Shown here: positions 1 to 7,700 of the stretch, one piece after another
Numbering within the stretch: the first letter of the stretch is position 1
How the letters are laid out: each line of letters starts with the position of its first letter
Assembly: GCF_918378365.1 (NCBI RefSeq)
Contig: NZ_OU912926.1
Coordinates: 1,054,001-1,118,000 of the forward strand
Length of the DNA: 64,000 nucleotides
DNA from: Candidatus Nitrotoga arctica
GTDB taxonomy: Bacteria > Pseudomonadota > Gammaproteobacteria > Burkholderiales > Gallionellaceae
Direction: 5' to 3'
Notes under the pieces: generated by a model
The model's database searches: none
Told to the model about the DNA's origin: nothing
Seen by the model: the letters and a program-made list of their open reading frames with translations, nothing else
Made by a program: the position numbers and the translations under genes

Positions 1-398
1 TTGGATCTAGACGTTGTCTCAAGCTTTGATTAAATTGACCGATAATTTAAGGACGCTACGATCAATCAAATACGCAAGCAATACGGTAGATATGAAATAG
101 GCAAAATTTAAACTGGTGGCGTTCGTCGTGATTTGTAGGGGTTCCCTTAACCATATCTTATGGACAGTGCTTAATGATTGGAAAAATGCTGGATAGATTG
201 AGTGTGCAGTGAAGGAATTCAGTACAGGGAACTTTGCATAAACACTTAAAGAATTTCAAAACTTGCAGTGCGATGTTCTGCAAAATGGGCAGATTCTATC
301 CCGAGATTAATGAGGAAATAATCATTCTATTAAAAACGATACATTAGACTATCGAGTGTTTTACTTCGAAGTTGAATCCCAGCGTGAAATTCGTAAAC
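1..398. other. Non-coding stretch before dgkA
   Basis: No open frame with recognisable similarity was seen on either strand. The last 100 bases are AT-rich and should carry the promoter of the dgkA-bcs operon, but I could not pick a convincing -35/-10 pair. Confidence 0.4.
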
Positions 399-776
399 AT
401 GACAAATGTGAACCCCCACAAAGCTTCCGGGTTACGCCGGCTGGTGAATGCCCTGAGCTATTCCCTGTCTGGACTGCTACTTGCATGGCAAGATGAGGCC
501 GCTTTTCGTCAGGAAGTTATTCTCTCCATCGTTCTTGTGCCGGTGGCCTTCATGGTGCCGGTCGACGTGACCCAGCGGGTGTTGTTGGTGGCTAGCGTTA
601 TGCTGGTATTGGTGGTGGAAATGATCAACTCGGCCATCGAAGCCACCGTGGATCGGGTATCACTGGATATTCATCCATTGGCCAAGAGGGCAAAGGACAT
701 GGGTAGCGCTGCCGTTTTGTTGGCACTGACGAACGCCATTTTGATTTGGGCCATGATTTTATGGCCCCTGAGGTAA
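399..776 (+). CDS. dgkA: Diacylglycerol kinase (DgkA)
   Basis: Small inner-membrane kinase of 125 residues that phosphorylates diacylglycerol to phosphatidic acid, returning lipid to phospholipid synthesis. Family hallmarks are visible: EAAFRQE near residue 35, the VEMINSAIEATVDR active-site helix near residue 80, and HPLAKRAKDMGSAAV near residue 97, with three hydrophobic spans. A TTG at 372 is in frame, but the ATG at 399 gives the usual family length. It ends 7 bases before bcsE on the same strand, so it appears to be the first gene of the cellulose operon. That position is notable because BcsG is expected to release diacylglycerol from phosphatidylethanolamine. The enzyme call is firm; the dedicated cellulose role is inference. 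Confidence 0.93.
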   Translation: MTNVNPHKASGLRRLVNALSYSLSGLLLAWQDEAAFRQEVILSIVLVPVAFMVPVDVTQRVLLVASVMLVLVVEMINSAIEATVDRVSLDIHPLAKRAKDMGSAAVLLALTNAILIWAMILWPLR

Positions 777-783
777 TGATAAT

Positions 784-2580
784 ATGCTCGGGCGATTCGT
801 GTCTTTGATCCTGCGTTTATTGCGCAAAGACAGTACTTTGAGGGAAGCCACGATCAATCAGACTCATCTGGGAGTGCTTGGCCTACCTGCTGATGTGGGC
901 CTGTGTGGCGCCAGCTTGGTAAGTGTTTTGCTGGTGCGGGACGAGGCACTAGGGCAGTGTTGTGCACTCTCGTCAGCACGCAATTTCAAACAGGCAGGGC
1001 AGCTGGCCATATTGGCATCGGGAGAGTCCGGCCAGAAATTTATGGATCAGTTCGCTCTCAGCCTTGATACCTCCGATAAAGGCAGTCCTGGAGTACTTGT
1101 TTTTTTCCGTGTGACCGATGATTGTGCCGAGATCATAGGGCGACTGGGTGCTAATCGCTTCTTTGATGAGATTGGTGCTTGTGGCGTGACAGCACAACAC
1201 ACTTTGCTGGTTCAGGAAGGTCAGGCGATTTTTGATTGGCAGAATCACGATCTATTGATCAAACAGTGGCAAGCCTGGAAGGCATGGGCTGCCAATCATC
1301 ATGCGCCCATTCTTCTAATAATCAAAGATATTGACGGAGCTCAGGGTTTTTTGCCATTGCTGCGAGCTTTGCCGGAGCTTGTGCCCAACCTCGCCGTATT
1401 GGATGCGGATTGCGGTGGTGGATTGTTAACTGTTGAACGGTGGGCGGGGCAGGATAAGAGTGAGCATCGCCAATTTGGCCTGAAATTGTCCGCACATGAT
1501 AAATCTTTAAATTTAGATGGCTCTGAAATGGATGCTAGAGGACAGGTAGTTTTTTATGCGCCTGACCAGGGGCGAGTCATAGCGACAGCAGCTACCGTGG
1601 CTGGTGTCAAAGGTGTGCCCGCAGAATGGACAGTGGTAAGTGATCTGTCTGATATGGAAGCGGTTTGTGATAATGCGGTGGCCGCTACTATCCTGTTGCA
1701 TGCGGATGGTGACCAAGAGTTTGAAACGCTATCGCGATTTGTCCATCGCATGCGCTCGTCCCATCCCCGTTCCCTGAAAATTGTTGTGCGAGAGACCACC
1801 AATAAGCTTCGTTACAACAATGAGTTGATGCTCCTGCGTTTGGGGGTCAATTTGATGGCGTACAAGGAAATTCCATTCTCTCGCGTAGTGCAGGTTATAA
1901 ATGACATGTCGGATCAGATATTCAGTCGCCCGGTTGAGAATGAATATCTTCTTGCTGTGCAGGCTGCTGAGCCGAACCGGATTGCGGGTTACCTATCGCC
2001 GTCCACTTTTTGTCGCGAAGTGGCGGCAATGCTCAAGCGTTCCGAACGTATTGATCTGGGCCATAGCCTGGTGCGCCTTCCAATTCTTTCCAGGGTAGCA
2101 CAACTGGATGCTCTTCAGGCTTGCCAGGCACGAAGACTTGGCGATATCTTTACCGCCGATCAAAATAGTATTTATCTGTTTTTGTTTGCTTGCCGAGAGT
2201 CGGATGTGGATTCGACGCTCGATCGGCTTTTTTCAGTGCCTGTGACAGAGCTGTTTTCTTCCCATATTATTGAGCCGACACCAGAGTTGATCTGGGAATC
2301 CGTGGGTCAGTTGCGGCGAGATAACGAAAATTCGCCTATGTCCGACTACTCAGCGGTACTGCAAGTCGATTTGCCGATTCTGGAAGACAAAGTTGAGCGT
2401 CTGATCGCAATAACTGGCCTCCAGAAGGAAGGGGTGCAGATTTCCCCGTCTTCATCGGCTGAAATCACTCAGCTTAAGTTGATATGCCCAGTGGACAAGC
2501 ACCGGACCATGCGACCTTTTTCTTTGCCGCGGCATGCAACGACGGGCATGCTTTCCAATTTATCTGAACAAATTCTTTGA
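784..2580 (+). CDS. bcsE: Cellulose biosynthesis protein BcsE (c-di-GMP binding)
   Basis: Cytosolic regulator of cellulose secretion, 598 residues; the E. coli protein is somewhat over 500. It has the degenerate RecA-like region followed by the GGDEF-like (GIL) part of the family. An RLGD sequence at residues 451-454 fits the RxGD c-di-GMP binding motif, and the stretch from VVRETTNKLRYNNELMLL is typical of the family. In enterobacteria BcsE recruits BcsF and BcsQ to the synthase and helps activate it. The gene is followed two bases later by bcsF and then bcsQ and bcsA, supporting one transcript. The family call is strong; the effect of c-di-GMP here is by analogy. Confidence 0.9.
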   Translation: MLGRFVSLILRLLRKDSTLREATINQTHLGVLGLPADVGLCGASLVSVLLVRDEALGQCCALSSARNFKQAGQLAILASGESGQKFMDQFALSLDTSDKGSPGVLVFFRVTDDCAEIIGRLGANRFFDEIGACGVTAQHTLLVQEGQAIFDWQNHDLLIKQWQAWKAWAANHHAPILLIIKDIDGAQGFLPLLRALPELVPNLAVLDADCGGGLLTVERWAGQDKSEHRQFGLKLSAHDKSLNLDGSEMDARGQVVFYAPDQGRVIATAATVAGVKGVPAEWTVVSDLSDMEAVCDNAVAATILLHADGDQEFETLSRFVHRMRSSHPRSLKIVVRETTNKLRYNNELMLLRLGVNLMAYKEIPFSRVVQVINDMSDQIFSRPVENEYLLAVQAAEPNRIAGYLSPSTFCREVAAMLKRSERIDLGHSLVRLPILSRVAQLDALQACQARRLGDIFTADQNSIYLFLFACRESDVDSTLDRLFSVPVTELFSSHIIEPTPELIWESVGQLRRDNENSPMSDYSAVLQVDLPILEDKVERLIAITGLQKEGVQISPSSSAEITQLKLICPVDKHRTMRPFSLPRHATTGMLSNLSEQIL

Positions 2581-2582
2581 TA

Positions 2583-2753
2583 ATGCTTAAAAATTTTATT
2601 TTATCCCTCTTCTCAGGCGTGCTGTTAGCTGTAGTTATCTATTATGTACTGAAGTACCGCCTGCTAAGACGCCTGTTCTTGCGTCGGCATTTGCGTTGCA
2701 TAGTGCCCTATAAGTCTAGGCACACCGAACGGGTGCCTGGTGCGAGGGACTGA
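2583..2753 (+). CDS. bcsF: Small membrane protein BcsF-like
   Basis: A 56-residue frame starting MLKNFILSLFSGVLLAVV with one N-terminal membrane span followed by a very basic tail (YRLLRRLFLRRHLR). It sits between bcsE (stop 2580) and bcsQ (start 2757) with 2- and 3-base spacers, exactly where bcsF is expected in bcsEFG-type operons. BcsF of E. coli is a roughly 60-residue single-span protein that brings BcsE to the membrane. Sequence alone would be weak evidence; size, topology and position together make the call good. Confidence 0.8.
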   Translation: MLKNFILSLFSGVLLAVVIYYVLKYRLLRRLFLRRHLRCIVPYKSRHTERVPGARD

Positions 2754-2756
2754 TTC

Positions 2757-3530
2757 ATGTTCAAGATTGCCATTGTTTCAGCTGCAGGCGGGGTGGGTCG
2801 ATCCACCCTGACGGCCAACCTGGCCACCTTGCTTGCCCAGCGCGAAATGGCGGTTCTGGCTTTGGACTTTGATCCCCAAAACCTATTATCCACTCTACTC
2901 GGTAGTGATGAAGCTAGCCTAAGCGGGCTGCTGCCAGACTTCTTAACAAGGAAAGAGTTTGGCAAGAGTGCGCTTGTCAATTCAAACGAAGTGGCTTGTT
3001 TGCCATTCGGCCGAGCTAATGAAGCGAGCCTGGTCACTTTTGAGCAACACCTGCGTGCAGAACCCGAGTGGCTCAAAAAATGTATCACTCAGGTTGATTA
3101 TCCGTCAGGGGCTTTTCTACTGATGGATACGCCTCGTCTGCCTTCTCTCTATGCACGCCAGGCCATGGTTGCAGCAGACCTGGTGCTTGCTGTGCTGGCG
3201 CCAGATGCTCGCTCCCTGGCTTTGCTACCAGCGGTGGAAGCTGCGCTATCCCGGTGCGCTCCAGGGCCTCAGCTCATTTATGTGATAAATGGTTTGGACA
3301 GTACCCGGGTACTGCAAAACGATCTATTGGTACGATTTCGGTCGGCTTTACAAATGCGGCTATCACCTTATCCCGTGCATCGGGATGAAGCGATTCCACG
3401 TGCTGTCGCAAATCGGACGAACTTACAGAGCTTAAGCCCGGATTCCCTGGTTGCCCATGATTTGAACGGCTTGCTCAACTGGTTGCTTGCTGTACCTGCA
3501 AGCAGCCTCGACGGAAGGGCGCAAGTTTGA
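2757..3530 (+). CDS. bcsQ: Cellulose synthase accessory ATPase BcsQ (MinD/ParA type)
   Basis: SIMIBI-class ATPase of 257 residues that in enterobacteria partners with BcsE and BcsR to assemble and localise the synthase. The deviant Walker A near residues 9-18 reads AAGGVGRSTL, so the usual signature lysine is alanine and the P-loop lysine is arginine. LALDFDPQNLL (about 35-45) matches the Walker A' aspartate region and LLMDTPRLPS (about 121) the switch II/Walker B region. The stop overlaps the bcsA start as TGATG, implying translational coupling. No bcsR gene was seen. Whether the arginine P-loop still hydrolyses ATP is unknown. Confidence 0.88.
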   Translation: MFKIAIVSAAGGVGRSTLTANLATLLAQREMAVLALDFDPQNLLSTLLGSDEASLSGLLPDFLTRKEFGKSALVNSNEVACLPFGRANEASLVTFEQHLRAEPEWLKKCITQVDYPSGAFLLMDTPRLPSLYARQAMVAADLVLAVLAPDARSLALLPAVEAALSRCAPGPQLIYVINGLDSTRVLQNDLLVRFRSALQMRLSPYPVHRDEAIPRAVANRTNLQSLSPDSLVAHDLNGLLNWLLAVPASSLDGRAQV

Positions 3531-6073
3531 TGCGCCCTGTTGTCCTCTGGGTTGTTCGTCATTTAGGTGTGTTTCGACCAGACCAATCAAGCCTATGGCT
3601 GAAGCGATTGGGCTGGTTGCCGAATGCTGATGAGTTGACTGAATTAGCTCATCTGGAGGTTAGATCGCGTCCTGATCCGCTGGGCTGGCTAGCTAAGAAA
3701 CTGGGCGTGGTTGACAAGCGTAGCGTTTGGCAGTGGTTGCTGTATTTATTTATATTCCCTCCGGGCCACGCCGCGCGCACTGAAACCTCTTTCTGGAGTA
3801 CTTTTCTAACCTTGTCAGTTAACACTATCGGTCTGTTGTTTTTAACAGGGGAGTGGATTGTACTGGCAGGCGTTCGAGTCCTAAGATGGCTTTGGCAGCG
3901 GTTACTTTCTTTCCTGCCAGCAGTGGACCACGAGGCAGTTGGTCGTCGCTTGGAGGGCTGGCTGGAGACACCATCTTTTCGAAAGCCTTTGCTACTTTGG
4001 TTACTGGTTCTATTTTCAGCATTCTTTTTCTGGCTGGTGGTTACCACTCCCTTTACCTGGTTTGGACAGTTTTTATTCCTTGTTTGCTTGTGGGGAACTG
4101 CGCTGTTCGTACGGCGTATTCCCGGTAATCTGCCCGCTCTGATATTGATCGCCCTTTCAGTGCTCGCTTCATGCCGTTACGGCTGGTGGCGATTGACTCA
4201 GACCATCCCGCTGGATTCCGGCTGGGAGACTTTTCTTGCCATCGGTTTGCTCCTTGCGGAGATATATACCTGGCTGGTTCTTCTGCTCGGCTATATCCAG
4301 AATGCCTGGCCGCTCAAGCGGCACACCTTGAGCCTGCCATTGGACACTTCCGTGTGGCCCAGTGTTGATGTCTTCATTCCCACCTACAACGAGCCGCTCA
4401 AGGTGTTGGAGCCGACGGTTCTTGCAGCCAAGGGGATAGACTGGCCCAGGGATAAGCTCAATATTTATATTCTCGACGATGGGCGACGGGATGAATTTCG
4501 TCGCTTTGCCAAGGAAGCCGGCGTGGGCTACATCATTCGACCCGACAACGCCCATGCCAAAGCGGGCAATCTGAACCATGCACTAAAATTGACCCACGGC
4601 GAGTACGTGGCCATTTTTGACTGCGACCACCTACCGACCAATTCCTTTCTGCAGTCTACAATGGCCTGGTTTTTCAAGGACAAGCGTTGTGCCATGCTGC
4701 AGACGCCTCATCACTTCTTTTCTCCTGACACCTTTGAGCGCAATCTAGGCACTTTCCGCCGTGTTCCCAACGAGGGCGCCTTGTTCTATGGCTTGATTCA
4801 GGACGGCAATGATTTCTGGAATGCCACCTTTTTCTGTGGTTCTTGTGCGGTGTTGCGTCGGGGGCCACTCGAAGAGGTGGGGGGAGTTGCCGTGGAAACG
4901 GTGACCGAAGATGCCCACACCGCACTTAAACTCCATCGACTTGGCTACACTACCGCCTATATTAATATTCCCTTGGCAGCGGGGCTGGCTACTGAAAGCC
5001 TCTCTAGCCACATCGGGCAGCGTATCCGCTGGGCACGGGGTATGGCGCAGATTTTCAGAATCGACAATCCATTCCTGGGTAAGGGGCTGAGCTTCTTTCA
5101 ACGCATCTGTTACAGCAACGCGATGTTGCATTTTTTCTACGGCATTCCGCGTCTTATTTTTCTAACGGCCCCTTTGACCTATCTTTATTTCGAAGTTCAT
5201 ATAATCAGCGCGGCAGCCGCTATGCTTGCCCTTTATGTGTTGCCCCATATGCTGCAGGCCAATCTGGCTAATGCACATATTCAGGGATCACATCGGCACT
5301 CATTCTGGGCCGAGGTATATGAATCGGTTTTGGCTTGGTACATCATTCTTCCCACGGCTGTCGCCATCTTCAATCCGAAAGCCGGAAAATTCAATGTCAC
5401 AGCTAAAGGAGGCCTGATCGAGCATTCCTTCTTCGACTGGACCATTTCCAAGCCGTATATTGTGCTAGCTGCCCTTAATATTGTCGGGTTGACCATCGGT
5501 CTGGGGCGGCTTTTTTTCTGGAACACTTTTGAAATGGGCACGGTGTTGCTCAACCTGACATGGACAATTTACAACCTCCTGATATTGGGTGCAGCTATTG
5601 GCGTCGCCACTGAAGCCAGGCAGGTGCGAGTATCCCACCGAGTATCTGCCAACTTGCTGGTGGCACTGCATTTTACGGATGGGAGTACCAAAATGTGTCG
5701 CACCGAAGACTATTCCATGACTGGCCTCGGCCTGTTGCTCGACCGGGAATTAGCATTGCCGGTGAAAGAGCGGGTTTGGGTTTCACTTTGGCATGGCGAG
5801 GTGGAATTCACCTTTCCAGCAAGGGTAATTGCCAGTCATGGCAACAAACTTGGCGTTCAGTTCGACAATTTGAGCATAGAGCAGGAAGCAAATTTGGTTC
5901 GGTGTACTTTTGCTCGAGCCGATGCCTGGAGCAATTGGTCGGACGAGCAGGGCGCGGATCGCCCCCTACAGAGCTTCAAAGAAATCGCCATCTTCGGATT
6001 CAAGGGTTACCGTAGTCTGTGGCGTAACCTAGGCAAAAGTTTGGCAAGGCAGCGTCAGTTAGTTCGGAGTTGA
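3530..6073 (+). CDS. bcsA: Cellulose synthase catalytic subunit BcsA
   Basis: Inner-membrane GT2 processive glycosyltransferase polymerising UDP-glucose into beta-1,4-glucan and exporting it. Membrane spans occupy roughly residues 65-260 and 520-690. The catalytic set is complete: DDG at 316, DCD at 364-366, TED at 459-461 and QRIRW at 497-501. A C-terminal PilZ domain has RVSHR at 700-704 and DYSMTG about 25 residues on, matching the RxxxR and DxSxxG c-di-GMP motifs, so activity should depend on c-di-GMP. The ATG at 3530 overlaps the bcsQ stop; a TTG at 3527 is in frame. bcsB, normally adjacent, lies in the opposing operon. Length 847 is normal for proteobacteria. Confidence 0.97.
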   Translation: MRPVVLWVVRHLGVFRPDQSSLWLKRLGWLPNADELTELAHLEVRSRPDPLGWLAKKLGVVDKRSVWQWLLYLFIFPPGHAARTETSFWSTFLTLSVNTIGLLFLTGEWIVLAGVRVLRWLWQRLLSFLPAVDHEAVGRRLEGWLETPSFRKPLLLWLLVLFSAFFFWLVVTTPFTWFGQFLFLVCLWGTALFVRRIPGNLPALILIALSVLASCRYGWWRLTQTIPLDSGWETFLAIGLLLAEIYTWLVLLLGYIQNAWPLKRHTLSLPLDTSVWPSVDVFIPTYNEPLKVLEPTVLAAKGIDWPRDKLNIYILDDGRRDEFRRFAKEAGVGYIIRPDNAHAKAGNLNHALKLTHGEYVAIFDCDHLPTNSFLQSTMAWFFKDKRCAMLQTPHHFFSPDTFERNLGTFRRVPNEGALFYGLIQDGNDFWNATFFCGSCAVLRRGPLEEVGGVAVETVTEDAHTALKLHRLGYTTAYINIPLAAGLATESLSSHIGQRIRWARGMAQIFRIDNPFLGKGLSFFQRICYSNAMLHFFYGIPRLIFLTAPLTYLYFEVHIISAAAAMLALYVLPHMLQANLANAHIQGSHRHSFWAEVYESVLAWYIILPTAVAIFNPKAGKFNVTAKGGLIEHSFFDWTISKPYIVLAALNIVGLTIGLGRLFFWNTFEMGTVLLNLTWTIYNLLILGAAIGVATEARQVRVSHRVSANLLVALHFTDGSTKMCRTEDYSMTGLGLLLDRELALPVKERVWVSLWHGEVEFTFPARVIASHGNKLGVQFDNLSIEQEANLVRCTFARADAWSNWSDEQGADRPLQSFKEIAIFGFKGYRSLWRNLGKSLARQRQLVRS

Positions 6074-6134
6074 CTTGGGGGACAAATGATTTAATGGCTG
6101 TAGACAGTATAAATTTCGGGAGTCGATAGCACTT

Positions 6135-7700
6135 ATGGGTTACTGGAGTATTTATTTTATTGCTAAGTTGGGCCTGTTTTATAGCGGGTTTATTGGCTTT
6201 CACTGGCTTCCTAATCTGGCCTTCGCCATGGTACTTGTGCTGCCCCTGGCGTCTGTTCGGCATCGCCTGATTCGTGCGATGCTGGCCATTCCAGCGGGGC
6301 TGGCCTTGCTGTATCATGATTCCTGGTTGCCACCAATTTCGCGCGTGCTTTCCCAGAAGGAAGCTCTGACAGGGTTCAATAGCGATTATTTGCTTGAACT
6401 CTTGGGCCGCTTTGTGAATATCTGGGTGATTGCTGTTCTGGGTCTCCTGCTGGTAGTTTATCTGCTGCTGCGTCGCCGTCTGCGTTTTGCCACTCTGGCT
6501 TTTCTTGGCATCCTGAGCGCGCCCTTTGCTAGTCTGCAGGGTGGCAATGCCATCTCGATTGTTTCTCCTCACCCGACGTTAGCGGATGGAAGCGCCACGG
6601 TTTTGTCTAAGCAGGAGCCGACGGCCCAGTTGGAAGCCTTTTACGCCGCCGAACAGGGCAAACGGGTGAGCTTCCCATCTATTGCAGATTCTGCTGCGCC
6701 CTTTGATGTGGTGTTCCTGCATGTCTGCTCTCTGTCATGGGACGATATGGACTATGTGGGCGAAAGCAACTCGACCCTGTTAAATCATTTTGACGTAGTG
6801 TTTCGTCGTTTTAATACTGCCGCCAGCTACAGCGGCCCAGGTGCGTTACGTCTGTTTCGCAGTAATTGCGGTCAGCTTTCGCACCGCAAGCTGTATGAAG
6901 CGGATGCGTCCCAATGCAACCTTTTCCGTAATTTTGAGGCTGCCGGCTTCGAAGTGCGGGGCCTGCTTAACCATGATGGACATTTCGACCAGTTTGCAGG
7001 TATGGTACAAGAGCCGTCTGGTATCGGGGTAAAACTGGATGACAATCGCTTCGCACCCGTAGTGATGCGCAGTTTTGATGATACCCCTATTTATGAGGAT
7101 TTCCCGCTACTCTCGGAGTGGTGGGTACGCCAGCCGCCATCAGTTCGGCCCCGAGCCTTGTACTACAACACCATTGCCTTGCATGATGGAAACCGTGTTT
7201 CTGGGGTTAAGTCACGCTCTAGTCTGGAAACTTTCAAACCGCGACTGGATAAATTGATGTCAGATTTTGATCGTTTTATTACTTTCCTAGAGGGCAAAGG
7301 AAGGCCGGTGGTGGTGATTTTAGTGCCGGAACACGGTGCTGCTTTGCGGGGAGATAAGGTGCAGATATCCGGTATGCGTGAAATTCCTAATCCCAAGATC
7401 ACACTGGTGCCCGCCGCCATCAAACTGGTAGGCTTCAAGGGTAAGTCCGGGGATGCGCCACATCAACCCTTACAGGTGGATAAGTCGGTGAGTTACTTTG
7501 CGATTAGCACACTTCTTGCCGACTTTATCGCGGATAGTCCCTTTGCCGGAACTGGTGGCAAACCTCTGGCGGAACGGGTACAAAATCTGCCGGGTACACC
7601 TTTCGTGAGCGAAAACGAGGATATCGTTGTCATTGGACGTGACAACGGGTACCTGATGCGCTCTGAGGGCACATGGATCGATTATCAGCCTGGGTTGTGA
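6135..7700 (+). CDS. bcsG: Cellulose phosphoethanolamine transferase BcsG
   Basis: Inner-membrane enzyme of 521 residues that transfers phosphoethanolamine from phosphatidylethanolamine to periplasmic cellulose. Four or more hydrophobic spans fill residues 1-145, followed by a periplasmic alkaline-phosphatase-like domain. The AASYSGPGALRLFRSNCGQ region (about 230-248) contains the predicted nucleophilic serine, and VPEHGAAL (about 397-404) supplies metal-ligand Glu-His. The gene follows bcsA by 61 bases. Its TGA is immediately followed by the reverse-strand stop of bcsC, so there is no spacer between the convergent operons. Diacylglycerol is the expected by-product, which links it to dgkA at the operon head. 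Confidence 0.93.
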   Translation: MGYWSIYFIAKLGLFYSGFIGFHWLPNLAFAMVLVLPLASVRHRLIRAMLAIPAGLALLYHDSWLPPISRVLSQKEALTGFNSDYLLELLGRFVNIWVIAVLGLLLVVYLLLRRRLRFATLAFLGILSAPFASLQGGNAISIVSPHPTLADGSATVLSKQEPTAQLEAFYAAEQGKRVSFPSIADSAAPFDVVFLHVCSLSWDDMDYVGESNSTLLNHFDVVFRRFNTAASYSGPGALRLFRSNCGQLSHRKLYEADASQCNLFRNFEAAGFEVRGLLNHDGHFDQFAGMVQEPSGIGVKLDDNRFAPVVMRSFDDTPIYEDFPLLSEWWVRQPPSVRPRALYYNTIALHDGNRVSGVKSRSSLETFKPRLDKLMSDFDRFITFLEGKGRPVVVILVPEHGAALRGDKVQISGMREIPNPKITLVPAAIKLVGFKGKSGDAPHQPLQVDKSVSYFAISTLLADFIADSPFAGTGGKPLAERVQNLPGTPFVSENEDIVVIGRDNGYLMRSEGTWIDYQPGL

